A stretch of 64,000 nt of DNA, from the NCBI RefSeq assembly GCF_022496765.1, contig NZ_VANV01000018.1, forward strand, positions 1 to 64,000. The letters run 5' to 3'. The notes under the pieces were generated by a model that did no database searches, was not told the origin of the DNA, and worked only from the letters and a program-made list of their open reading frames with translations. This DNA comes from Acidaminobacter sp. JC074 (GTDB taxonomy: Bacteria > Bacillota > Clostridia > Peptostreptococcales > Acidaminobacteraceae). A program made the position numbers and the translations under genes. Below, piece after piece: positions 52,095 to 61,608 of the stretch (position 1 is the stretch's first letter; every line of letters starts with the position of its first letter).

Positions 52095-55000
52095 TTATTT
52101 AGCAGAATCAAAATAAATTTTTACACCTTCTACAAAACCTTCAGTATATCCTAAGCTGTTTTGGGAAATATCTGGCTTACCGTTAAAAGTGACTTTTACA
52201 GGACCTAGTGATTGTGATGCAGAAATGGTTCCTCCAACTGAACCACCTACGCCAGCTTTACTGTAGCCAAATTTCTTGGATATACCAAGTGCAAATGATT
52301 TTGCATTTTTCAGAATGACAGCATAATCAGATTCTTCTAATGAAAATGCTGCCACTGACCACATGGAAGTTTCAACGCCTTTAAAAGCACCTAAGGCGTA
52401 TTGAGCACTGTTTTTTACAGCATCGATAATAGCAGACTCAGCACTGCCATGTGTGTAGTCATCTAAAACAGAAATTACCTTGTAATCATCGTCAAACTCC
52501 AGCCAAGCCCATCTTTTTTTACCATCTATTAGAGCAGGCTTGTCTGGAATTAGAATATATTTGTCTAGTTCTAGTAGATAGTTTTTTAAATGTTCTTCCA
52601 TGTCAAGCCTAGCTAAAAAGTCTTCTTTGGAATCGTTGTAGTTTAGGAAGACCAAAGCAGCATCATCTGATAACTTACTCCATATACTTTCAATACCAGA
52701 TCCTAAAATGGATTCTTCCATATCAGAAATCATGAGTCCAAGCATAGTCGTAAAAGACTGAGCTTTTGAGCTTTCACCATAAACATCCGTAAAAGGTTGC
52801 AATATATCCATATTGGATATCAGTTGATTACCATCAAACTTATGGGTTAGGCTGATGATTCTCGTTTGATTACTTCTGTATGAAGAGACCTCTAGATTCT
52901 CAGATAAGTCATCTTCTAGTCTCGATTGATGATAAATCAAATCATTAATGTGTTTTCTACTCAACCACTTGAGTGTTGTAAGTGGATCTGGTTTCTGAGT
53001 CCTTGTATAAAGCTCCAAAGATCTATCTTTTAAATACTTACCTGCCTCTAATGAGAGATTCGGCTGATTAATGGAAGTTGTCACCAAAATTTGATTAAAT
53101 GGTATGTCTTCTAATTCTATCGTTTGAGTCACTTTTGTTCCATCAATCATGTAATAATGAATATAGTAGCGTTTTATGTCATAGTGGTTTGGGTTGAAGT
53201 TATCCCCCTTTAGTTCTCCTTCAATACTAGATACAAATACATTGGCACTTTGTCCAGATGAACCTATAAGGATTTCAATGCAATCTTGACTAAGGGCACT
53301 TAGATCAACTTTGTCATAAAAGATGGATTGAATCACATGATCATCACTTTCTTCTCCAGCGAGTGCATCACTTATATCACCCATTTGCTGACTTAAGCCT
53401 TTTTCTGTATATATGCCTTCTAACTCGACTTCTATTAGGAGTCCATTTTCTTCAAACTCCTTAGTTGCAGGACCAGTGATCTCTGCAAGATCTGAATATT
53501 CGTCTGCAAAAACCATAAATGGCATGATCAGCATGCGATTTTGACCCTTATTTTCAAAGGAAATACCCGGAACAATGTCGTATTTAACATCAAAGCCATA
53601 CATATTCTTGAGTTGACTTTTGCCTCTTTCGGTAAGTTTTAATTCATGTAGTTTTAGCGTATATCCAAGACTTGATAAAATCTCTTTAGCAGCATTACCA
53701 AAATCACCGGGACAGCCATAACCTTCCATCAAGAAGGCTTCAGTAGATTTAATATTTGAAAATCCATCATAAAAATAGTCTGATGGTACACAGGTGTATG
53801 ATTTAAAAAGTTCTATCATTGCTTCTATGGAATCAATGTCAGATTTGATCTTTTCACCATATATGCTTATTGATGGTGGCGCTATTTCATCGTAACTAAG
53901 ATCAATACTGTAATTTACTCCAGAGTTTGATTCATCAAGATTCATTCTTTCATATTCTTCAACAACCCTAGAAATTACCTCATTCATCATGGCCATATAA
54001 TAGTCATCTTCTTCATAATCAAACTTTCTTGCAAAGAGGCCGTCATCTATACTTCCCACTTGAGGTTCAATCCTGTCACCTTCAAATTCTAGATACCATG
54101 ACCTTTGGTCATAGATTGGAAAGATGATATAACCTCTTCTTGACTGACCATCATAAAAGATATCTTCCTCATGAATTTCTAATAGAAAGTCGTTGTAATC
54201 ATCTCCTGGATAGATTTCATTAGAAGATGTGGCGAAATTACCCAGACCAACCTCATCATCATCACCTTCATCTGTTTTTAATACAAAAAGATCTGTGACG
54301 CCACTTGTAGAGAAACCATCTTTCTTTTCATGAACAGTTATATCTAAAAGAGCATACTTAGAAGAGATATCTATAAAAGATTCATCAAGAATGAAATCGT
54401 TGATATCGATATCGTAATAATCAAATGAATAGCGTTTAATAAGTTGATTGTTATGTCGCGTCCCTTCTTGAACGCCCACTAGTTTATCTTGATCTTTTAA
54501 GTCTATGAAGATTTTCATCTCATTCTGAGCTAAAGCCTCAGGCAACTCAAATAACCATTTCACGCGATTCATGGCACCTGGTGCAAGGCGTGTTTCTTTT
54601 ATAAAGCCCCCAGGTACTTCTACAGTCAGTGGGCTGATATCTAGATAATATGACCCATTGTCACTCGGCAATTCAAGCTTGAGTCTTTCTAAGGGATCAA
54701 TATCAAGTAAAGCTTGCATATTAGATGTAAATGAAGCGTCTACTGTTAGCAAGTGTGTATTTTCATCTAGCTCATAATCTTTAAAACCATCAAGACTTGA
54801 TACTCTATTGATACTAAGTCCAAAGGTGTCTGACAGGTTTTCACTGGCCTTAATAGGCAAGTCTTCAAGCTCTAATGTATTTTCCATTAGGCCTGTTATC
54901 TGTAAATTGATATGGCCATAATTTGTATCATAGAGATGAAGTGACAATTGAGATGTGTTAGCCTTTGGTACTAGAAAGATCAAAATACCTTCTTGAATCT

Positions 55001-58000
55001 CATCTGGTTTTATGGTCAAGTCGTATTGACCTGGATTAATCAAAGGCTTTTCTGAAACCCAAGTTACTGTACTTGCAGGCACCTGGTTAGAATTAAAACT
55101 TAAGTATAAGTGGTTCACGAAATTGGGTATCATGTAGTCAATTTTTTTCTTGACAGTTTGTCCCTTGGCTTGACCGCCTATCCAAGAGGCTGGATGGGCT
55201 GAACCATCTGGGTAAACCACAACTTCTCTAGCTTCCATAATGTTTTTAAGTCTTACATCAAGTGCAAGATATTGATAGCCATATGGTGCATCTACACCTG
55301 CTAGCTTATCAAGGGTAAATATTTCATTGACCTGAATTTGACAAGTCTCATTAGAAGCTTTTTTATCAGTCTTTTGTCGTGATGTTATTAAAACCTCTTC
55401 ACCATGAAGCATATGACCTGTTAATAGTTGAGAAGATTTTATATCATAGGGACTGACCATGTCTGTTATTTCAAATGAAACAGCATCTAATGATGCAAGC
55501 TCGCCTATCTCATTAGGAGATAGTTCTACTAGTCTGCTAGTAGAATATGCTTCCCTAGAACCAAGGGAATTTTCTTTTTCAACAGTCAAGCTTATGGCTG
55601 TCTGCATGGAATCATCTGTTGATAAAATGCTTTCTAATAAATTATCTACCTTGTCTCTGAGCGCACTTACATCAGTAGAAATGATATAGTCACCGCCTGA
55701 AATATCTGCCGCCATTGAAAAATCAATGACTTCATCCTCTGATATCCCCATACCAATCCACAAGACATGGATGTCTGAGTCCTTGATTTCAGACAAGTAA
55801 TCCAACATGATTTCATCAGCATCTCTAGTCCCCAGCGCAGCATCTGTTATATAGAGCAGGACCTTCTTACTTGATGGTATTTCATTCAATGTTTCATAGG
55901 CAACCTGAATAGACCCTTCTATATCCGTATAGCCACCCGCTTCTAGTTCCGCTATGGCTTTTAAAATATTTCTTTTATCCAATGTGTTCAACTGAACAAT
56001 ACTTGTACGGTCGTTAAATTCGGACAATTGTAGAGATACATCCTGTGGCAGTTTGGTCACAAACTCATGTAATAAGTTTTTTACTTTTATCAATCTGTCA
56101 CCATACTCACCTGAATCCTCATAGCCATCAGACATTGAACCAGATGTGTCTACGACTATTGAAATGACAGGAAAATCTGATTTTCCCATTACTTTAGGTC
56201 GTTTGTAAACAAGATCATAGGTGTTAGTCAATTTGCTACTTATAGCATTAAAGATAAAGGACAAGGCCTCTTGATCTGATGCTGAAAAGTACTCACCATT
56301 GTTGTTCTTTGAGATGTTTTCTAGTGTGTCTTTGTCGTGGTTAGAGCCAAAACCAATGGTATAGATAGGAATATTAGACGATAAATTTTCTACCATTTCT
56401 TCATAAGTAATCTGAGAACCCGGGCCAGTATCGTTTAGATTGGCGTCCTGACCATCTGTAAATACAATTAATGATGGTCTCGATTTATTTTCTAAATACT
56501 GATTGCCTACTAAAATGGCGTCGTATAAGGCAGTGGCACCACCGACCTGCAACTTATCTATATTGTTCAAGGCTTGGGCCTTTGTCTGGCCTTCTAAAAG
56601 CTTAACACTTGTATCAAAATCAACGATGACAATTTTACTATCATCTGGCAACTTAGTAATAAAATCTTTAGCGGCTTCTTGTGTCGCTTCTAACTGACCT
56701 TTCATAGAGCCTGATGAATCCAGCAGTAAAACCAAATCTAATGGCATGGTCACAGGTTGAATTTCTAATATCTCAGCCTGCTGACCACCTTCATGTAGGA
56801 TTGTATTGTCTTTGTTTGCAAGCACATCTTGAGTTTCATCATCAAGCAAAGTAAATCTAAGCGAAACCTCCTGATTGGACTCTTTAATTTGGCCAATGGA
56901 AAGGCCATTTTTGACCCCAGTATTTGAGAACTTAAGCGCTTGAGAAATAGAGTTAGGTACAATAATTTCTGTTAACTGCCCACTGTTGACTGGAATCATC
57001 TTGGATTTAAAAGACTCAACTAGTTCCTTGTTTTTAGGCTCTATTACGACATCCCAATAACCTGATGGTAGAAAAATAATGTGGTCGCCATCAGGTGTTT
57101 TATCAAGACTGCTTGTTTCATAATTGAAATGTGGATGGTCAACAAGAAGGTGCTTGCCACCTGTTGGTAGTGCATGTACTGCACCCACATACTCTGCAGA
57201 TACTTTAATGGCACCTAAAGCTTCACCGTGTTTTATTTTTTCAACATGTCCATTGGTTTCTAAAAACAAGGATATTTCCTCTGTTTCGTCAGACCATTCA
57301 AGGACCCATTCAAAAGGCCCTTCTTCAGAAGGTAAACCGTTGATATAAAATGTCTCACCATAATTTTCATAATAATCTCGTGACAATACAAAAGAACGCT
57401 TATAATCACCATAAAGATGATCCATATAGACATTTAGATAAATTTCACCACCGGTCTTTTCAAGTATCAATGTTTGAAAAAGATCTCCAGTGTTATATGA
57501 GGTAAACTTAGCTCGATTTTCTTCATAATCTGATGTCTTTATAACAACTAACTCATCATTAGGCATAAAGTTTTCTTTACATAAACTAATAAGAAAAGCC
57601 TTGTCTATTTCTTCAATGGTGCCATACCAATGCTGAGATCCTTCTAAAGTTACAAATGCCAAGGAATCACCATCTCTACCAAGGATATGACCATTTAAAG
57701 ATTTGATGTAGTCTTCAATATCGTACATAAAACGCTTGTTTTCATCTTCTGTAAAGTCATCTTTAAAGGCTACTTCTAGAGTGTATTGATCGCCATACCA
57801 AAAGTCAGATTGTCTTACAGCAAAATCATCTATATAAGAATAATAAGTTTCAGTTTGTGGACTGAAGTCTATACGCTTATAATTAGACGCCATGTTTAAA
57901 GGATTAAAATAGGGTTTATCAATTGACCAGTCTGAATCGTCTTGATCTAAAAACACCCATTTCTTTTCAATGACCTGAACCTCAAATGGCTGCAAGGTAA

Positions 58001-58127
58001 CTTCTTCAGTTTCAACTTCCACTTGCGCCTCTTCTTGATTGATATTAACAGGCTCTGTAGCCTTATTTTCAACTTCATTAGAACATGAAACCAAAAGTAA
58101 CAAGATTAATAATACCAACTTTTTCAT
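52095..58127 (-). CDS. Giant VWA-domain lipoprotein
   Basis: I start at ATG 58127, where a GGGGTG SD and a lipoprotein signal (MKKLVLLILLLLVSC) begin; the protein has 2,010 residues and is tethered by the Cys at about 16. Two von Willebrand A domains follow: VWA1 (about 465-650) with MIDAS DSSGS, GGATALYD, FTDGQD; VWA2 (about 650-855) with DTSGS, GGYTDIEGS, YITDAAL. A later segment (about 1445-1510, STEAFLMEGYGCPGDFGNAAKEI split here as STEAFLMEGYG and CPGDFGNAAK) resembles the Cys region of transglutaminase-like enzymes. The rest is beta-rich and acidic. It is probably a surface adhesion or processing protein. Function unknown. Confidence 0.85.
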   Translation of the reverse strand: MKKLVLLILLLLVSCSNEVENKATEPVNINQEEAQVEVETEEVTLQPFEVQVIEKKWVFLDQDDSDWSIDKPYFNPLNMASNYKRIDFSPQTETYYSYIDDFAVRQSDFWYGDQYTLEVAFKDDFTEDENKRFMYDIEDYIKSLNGHILGRDGDSLAFVTLEGSQHWYGTIEEIDKAFLISLCKENFMPNDELVVIKTSDYEENRAKFTSYNTGDLFQTLILEKTGGEIYLNVYMDHLYGDYKRSFVLSRDYYENYGETFYINGLPSEEGPFEWVLEWSDETEEISLFLETNGHVEKIKHGEALGAIKVSAEYVGAVHALPTGGKHLLVDHPHFNYETSSLDKTPDGDHIIFLPSGYWDVVIEPKNKELVESFKSKMIPVNSGQLTEIIVPNSISQALKFSNTGVKNGLSIGQIKESNQEVSLRFTLLDDETQDVLANKDNTILHEGGQQAEILEIQPVTMPLDLVLLLDSSGSMKGQLEATQEAAKDFITKLPDDSKIVIVDFDTSVKLLEGQTKAQALNNIDKLQVGGATALYDAILVGNQYLENKSRPSLIVFTDGQDANLNDTGPGSQITYEEMVENLSSNIPIYTIGFGSNHDKDTLENISKNNNGEYFSASDQEALSFIFNAISSKLTNTYDLVYKRPKVMGKSDFPVISIVVDTSGSMSDGYEDSGEYGDRLIKVKNLLHEFVTKLPQDVSLQLSEFNDRTSIVQLNTLDKRNILKAIAELEAGGYTDIEGSIQVAYETLNEIPSSKKVLLYITDAALGTRDADEIMLDYLSEIKDSDIHVLWIGMGISEDEVIDFSMAADISGGDYIISTDVSALRDKVDNLLESILSTDDSMQTAISLTVEKENSLGSREAYSTSRLVELSPNEIGELASLDAVSFEITDMVSPYDIKSSQLLTGHMLHGEEVLITSRQKTDKKASNETCQIQVNEIFTLDKLAGVDAPYGYQYLALDVRLKNIMEAREVVVYPDGSAHPASWIGGQAKGQTVKKKIDYMIPNFVNHLYLSFNSNQVPASTVTWVSEKPLINPGQYDLTIKPDEIQEGILIFLVPKANTSQLSLHLYDTNYGHINLQITGLMENTLELEDLPIKASENLSDTFGLSINRVSSLDGFKDYELDENTHLLTVDASFTSNMQALLDIDPLERLKLELPSDNGSYYLDISPLTVEVPGGFIKETRLAPGAMNRVKWLFELPEALAQNEMKIFIDLKDQDKLVGVQEGTRHNNQLIKRYSFDYYDIDINDFILDESFIDISSKYALLDITVHEKKDGFSTSGVTDLFVLKTDEGDDDEVGLGNFATSSNEIYPGDDYNDFLLEIHEEDIFYDGQSRRGYIIFPIYDQRSWYLEFEGDRIEPQVGSIDDGLFARKFDYEEDDYYMAMMNEVISRVVEEYERMNLDESNSGVNYSIDLSYDEIAPPSISIYGEKIKSDIDSIEAMIELFKSYTCVPSDYFYDGFSNIKSTEAFLMEGYGCPGDFGNAAKEILSSLGYTLKLHELKLTERGKSQLKNMYGFDVKYDIVPGISFENKGQNRMLIMPFMVFADEYSDLAEITGPATKEFEENGLLIEVELEGIYTEKGLSQQMGDISDALAGEESDDHVIQSIFYDKVDLSALSQDCIEILIGSSGQSANVFVSSIEGELKGDNFNPNHYDIKRYYIHYYMIDGTKVTQTIELEDIPFNQILVTTSINQPNLSLEAGKYLKDRSLELYTRTQKPDPLTTLKWLSRKHINDLIYHQSRLEDDLSENLEVSSYRSNQTRIISLTHKFDGNQLISNMDILQPFTDVYGESSKAQSFTTMLGLMISDMEESILGSGIESIWSKLSDDAALVFLNYNDSKEDFLARLDMEEHLKNYLLELDKYILIPDKPALIDGKKRWAWLEFDDDYKVISVLDDYTHGSAESAIIDAVKNSAQYALGAFKGVETSMWSVAAFSLEESDYAVILKNAKSFALGISKKFGYSKAGVGGSVGGTISASQSLGPVKVTFNGKPDISQNSLGYTEGFVEGVKIYFDSAK

Positions 58128-58151
58128 TACAACACCCCAATTCAAATACAC

Positions 58152-58174
58152 AAAAAGACACTATAAAGTGTCTT
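58152..58174 (-). terminator. Terminator overlapping the stop of the LiaF-like gene
   Basis: An 8-bp stem AAGACACT/AGTGTCTT with loop TTAT and a short T-run, only 25 bases before the lipoprotein start codon. Confidence 0.75.
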
Positions 58175-58868
58175 CTTCGTCTTCTACATCATTAGGTTCT
58201 TCAATTTCTTCTTCTACATTATCTGAGAATATTTCTTCAATTTCTTCTTTTTCAAATGTTTGTTCAAATTCCTCAATAACCTTCTTCGTCTCTTCTGACA
58301 TTTCTTGAACAGGTTGGTCTTCAACTTCTTCTACTTCTTCAACTACCTCTTCAATAACTTCTTCTTCAACAATGTCTTCAACTTCAAGTTCATCTACTTC
58401 TTCATCTGCATCCTCAAGCATTTCAGGCTCTTTTGGATTGGCAACGTCTAAGCCAGAGTATTTAAGGTCATAATTAATTTGAAGTACTGGTGCTTCTTCA
58501 TCTTCACTGTTGTCCTTGAATCTTTTAGAAATACCAGACTGAACAGCAGTACCATCCATCTCTACATGCCAGTGTTTAGGAACTTTAACAGAAATACCCG
58601 AAAATCTACCCAGGATATCCAACTGTGAAATGGCATTCTTCATTTTTGATTCTTTAAAGTCTAAGTCCATACCTGAGAACAAGCTGGCAACGGAATCCTT
58701 TTCAAAAGGCTCTTCGTTATAAGTGACTTTCTTACCCGCGAAGACTGCCTTCTCATTATAATCATTCATACGTTTACTTAGATTCAGAACTTTCATAATT
58801 ACTTTTACTGTACCAGCAACCATACCTATAAGTGCCAGTATCTTAACTATTTTCTTAAATGCTTTCAT
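58161..58868 (-). CDS. LiaF-like membrane protein with long acidic tail
   Basis: This 235-residue protein has a membrane helix near the start (about residues 8-28). Residues about 45-135 have the repeated beta pattern of LiaF/DUF2154 domains (SGMDLDFKES, LGRFSGISVKVPKHWHVEMD, QINYDLKYSGLDV). From about 140 to the end it is almost entirely Glu, Asp and Val (near 100 residues). LiaF-type proteins regulate cell-envelope stress kinases; no LiaRS is adjacent. It precedes the giant lipoprotein gene, so an envelope role is likely. A possible promoter TTGAAA-17-TATTAG is upstream. Confidence 0.7.
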   Translation of the reverse strand: MKAFKKIVKILALIGMVAGTVKVIMKVLNLSKRMNDYNEKAVFAGKKVTYNEEPFEKDSVASLFSGMDLDFKESKMKNAISQLDILGRFSGISVKVPKHWHVEMDGTAVQSGISKRFKDNSEDEEAPVLQINYDLKYSGLDVANPKEPEMLEDADEEVDELEVEDIVEEEVIEEVVEEVEEVEDQPVQEMSEETKKVIEEFEQTFEKEEIEEIFSDNVEEEIEEPNDVEDEEDTL

Positions 58869-58913
58869 TTCTACCTCCCTATCTAATATAATTATACGCT
58901 TAAATTTTCAATA

Positions 58914-59504
58914 TTAAAACCTTTTGCTACTACATGCTTTATACCCATTTTTAAAAAGTTTACCAACTTTTATGTTAAAATGTTCTGCAACTTCATAGGG
59001 ATCCGATCTTAAAGCACTAGAAGTTTGGATCATAATATTGGCACAAGCACACGCATCATCATAAGCATCATGGTGCTTAAAATCATATCCTAGATATTTA
59101 GATACTACATCTAAAGAGTGTCTGGCTAAGTTTGGCCACATCTTTTGAGCGACTTTGACTGTACACAAGTAATCACACGTTGGAAAATCAATGCCATACT
59201 CTGTTAGACAGGCTCTTAAAACACTGAAATCAAAAGATGCATTATGGGCTAGTACCAACTGATTTTCTATGTACTTCTTAAAAACATTTTCATATAGAAC
59301 ATCAAACTCTGGTTGATTTTCTACGTCTTCAGGATAAATACCATGAATTCCTATATTCATACTTGCAAAATACATATCTTTAGGCTTAATTAAATAAGCG
59401 AATGATTCCACTACACGATTGTCTTCTACAACTGCAATACCCAAAGCACATGCAGATGATCTTTTACTATTAGCTGTTTCAAAATCTATTACTGTATATC
59501 TCAT
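58914..59504 (-). CDS. DnaQ-like DEDDh 3'-5' exonuclease
   Basis: I start at ATG 59504 (SD GAGG, 5 bases). The 196-residue protein has the DEDDh set: Exo I VIDFETAN, Exo II HNASFDFSVL and Exo III HHDAYDDA with catalytic His and Asp. Family members include DNA polymerase III epsilon and oligoribonuclease-like or RNase T-like enzymes. The last 40 residues (YEVAEHFNIKVGKLFKNGYKACSS) look like an extra substrate-binding tail. It lies right behind a hairpin that ends the NRPS-like gene. Confidence 0.92.
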   Translation of the reverse strand: MRYTVIDFETANSKRSSACALGIAVVEDNRVVESFAYLIKPKDMYFASMNIGIHGIYPEDVENQPEFDVLYENVFKKYIENQLVLAHNASFDFSVLRACLTEYGIDFPTCDYLCTVKVAQKMWPNLARHSLDVVSKYLGYDFKHHDAYDDACACANIMIQTSSALRSDPYEVAEHFNIKVGKLFKNGYKACSSKRF

Positions 59505-59513
59505 AATTTCCTC

Positions 59514-59537
59514 AAGAAAAGCCAACTAAGTTGGCTT
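59514..59537 (-). terminator. Hairpin between the NRPS-like and exonuclease genes
   Basis: An 8-bp stem AAGCCAAC/GTTGGCTT with a 3-base loop and the tail TTTTCTT, overlapping the upstream stop and ending a few bases before the exonuclease SD. Tail is weak, so readthrough is likely. Confidence 0.65.
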
Positions 59538-61473
59538 AAAATCTTACTGATCCATCTAATGACCATGAAGCCAATAGACTCAGTTTCTTAACATCCTTTA
59601 ATTGATGACCTTCTAAATCTAGTAAACCTATGTCACTAGCAAGTGATACACTCGGTCCAAATACATAAACTTTACCTTTTTCAAAAGCTTGTGTTAATTG
59701 GTTTTGCTTATTAAGTAAGACAAATGCCAAACCATCAACTGGTCTTACACCAGCAAGCTTACCATGTTTGAAAGGACCTACAAATGCATAAGGTACTGTC
59801 CCTTTTGCCTTAATACCATAGTGAAGTTTAAAGTTATATTTTTCTCTGATAACTTTCTTGTCAGTAAACACATGTTTAAGCGTCTCTGATTTTTCTAACT
59901 TATCTGCAGAGATATAAGCAATTGTATGGTCACCTGCATTTGTAATCGCACCACCAGCTAATAGTACAGGCATACCAAATTCGATTAAGTCATTTAATGA
60001 AGCCTGGTCATTTTCTGTTAAATGTAAATACTGCTTCATATAATGACAATAGTGGCAATAACCTTGATCTGAAATAAAGTCATCTTCAACGTTGTATAAA
60101 CCTTTAGAATCCACTTTACTACCAGATAGCTTATAACCAAATAAACCTTTTTTAACGTCAAGGCCAGTCTGGCCATAAGTTGATTGACTCGCTGATAAAG
60201 CGATAAAAGCTGCTACTTGTTCAAAATCACTTAAAGACTGAATGTTTACAAGCTGACCCTTGGCTTTCTTATCAAAAGACTTCTTAAACTTTTCAACCAA
60301 AGCATCTAACTTTTCAAAAGTCAAACTCTTAGAGCCTTTAAAGGCGATTCTAGAAGAATGATTCTTACTAGCCAACTTAAAGAGCTTGTATACAGAAGTA
60401 TCACCTTTGTTAAGTTTTGGTTGTATATGACTAAGCGCTACATCTAACTCCTGTTTAGTTAATAAGTTTAGGTCAGAGACCTTGGTATCATTTTCAAGAG
60501 TATCATAAATAATTGTTCTTAACTTGGTTAACATTAAGAATAACTCATCATTTTTAAACTTGAACTTTTGACATACAATGTCTAAATGAATGTCCCAGTC
60601 ATTTTCCTTAATAAAGAAACCTATCTCATATGGTACGTCTGTAGACGTCATAGGATTGATGGATCCTTTCAAGTCTTTGAAATCATCGTACATATCAATC
60701 ACTACTGAAGCATATTGATCTTTTTCTACCCAATCATTCTTAATGAACTTATTCACTAAGACATTAGGGTTTTTCTTTAGCTGATACGATTTTTTACCCT
60801 TAGTGTTACCCACTAAGGCCATTTCTTCATTAAAATAGTTTGTCTCAAACTGAAGATCTTTTCTTCTAGCTGCCTTGTAATAAACGCCAACAACACCAGT
60901 CATAAACTGCATCAGGGTTAAGTCATTTTCCTTTAAATGCTGGCGTACACGTTTTGTTAGATTTTCATCAAGTGTTAAAAGCTTTTTAAAGCTTGTATAT
61001 TGACCTGACATAAATGCTGGTTTAAATGACTTATGGTTTGATTCTAGCCACTTTGAGTAAGATGTACTTGTTTGCTTGTACTTGCCTTTGAAGTACTGTT
61101 TTTCGATTGCCTTTAAAACATTCTTTACTGATCTCTCATCAAAAATAAATCCATTGAATCTGTAATAAAATCCTCTTAAATTACCGTGAAAATAAATCAA
61201 CTTGAACTCGGCTGCTGATTTCATAGCCTTCTCTTTTAAGCCACCTAAGGCATCCTTTAAACCCATTTGGTCTAATGTATGAATCTCTTCGAATGTGTAC
61301 TTGGTATCACCTTCTACCAACTTGTTATCTTTTAAGACCATCTTAAAAGCATCATGAAGGCTGATAACCTCTTCTAAACTTTCAATAAAGTACTTAGTTG
61401 ACAAATCATTATCATACAGGGCATATCCTTTATGCGTGTAGTTGATTGTCTTGTTTTTAAAATTCTTCTTCAT
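59536..61473 (-). CDS. Degenerate NRPS-like condensation-adenylation protein
   Basis: This 645-residue protein resembles a condensation domain (about 1-330) fused to a remnant adenylation domain (about 345-640). FYYRFNGFIFDERSVKNVL aligns with the condensation HHxxxDG block, but both His are lost (NGFIFDE). SVYKLFKLASKNHSSRIAFKG and SLTFEKLDALVEKF match adenylation motifs A1/A2, QVAAFIALSASQSTYG the next block; the TSGTTGxPKG loop is missing. SDIGLLDLEGHQL matches the late A7 area. No carrier domain, thioesterase or partner genes are visible. Probably a pseudoenzyme; length and clean frame argue against a decaying gene. Confidence 0.65.
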   Translation of the reverse strand: MKKNFKNKTINYTHKGYALYDNDLSTKYFIESLEEVISLHDAFKMVLKDNKLVEGDTKYTFEEIHTLDQMGLKDALGGLKEKAMKSAAEFKLIYFHGNLRGFYYRFNGFIFDERSVKNVLKAIEKQYFKGKYKQTSTSYSKWLESNHKSFKPAFMSGQYTSFKKLLTLDENLTKRVRQHLKENDLTLMQFMTGVVGVYYKAARRKDLQFETNYFNEEMALVGNTKGKKSYQLKKNPNVLVNKFIKNDWVEKDQYASVVIDMYDDFKDLKGSINPMTSTDVPYEIGFFIKENDWDIHLDIVCQKFKFKNDELFLMLTKLRTIIYDTLENDTKVSDLNLLTKQELDVALSHIQPKLNKGDTSVYKLFKLASKNHSSRIAFKGSKSLTFEKLDALVEKFKKSFDKKAKGQLVNIQSLSDFEQVAAFIALSASQSTYGQTGLDVKKGLFGYKLSGSKVDSKGLYNVEDDFISDQGYCHYCHYMKQYLHLTENDQASLNDLIEFGMPVLLAGGAITNAGDHTIAYISADKLEKSETLKHVFTDKKVIREKYNFKLHYGIKAKGTVPYAFVGPFKHGKLAGVRPVDGLAFVLLNKQNQLTQAFEKGKVYVFGPSVSLASDIGLLDLEGHQLKDVKKLSLLASWSLDGSVRF

Positions 61474-61582
61474 TTTTACCCCTTTTTCTTCTGATAGATT
61501 TATTTTACCATTAATTTATCATAAAAGAAATGACTCATTAGAGAGTCTTTAAAGAAAATACAGTGACTTTTTCATATAGACG

Positions 61583-61605
61583 AAAAAAAGACTCCGAAGA
61601 ATCTT
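61583..61605 (-). terminator. Terminator after the aminotransferase gene
   Basis: A 7-bp stem (one G-U pair) with a TTCG loop and seven T on the minus strand, just after the stop codon. Confidence 0.85.
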
Positions 61606-61608
61606 TGA

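Noticed and set aside
58039..58308. Ser-rich open frame on the plus strand
   Set aside because: It is antisense to the Glu-rich tail of the LiaF-like protein; GAA/GAT-rich codons read as TTC/TCT on the other strand.
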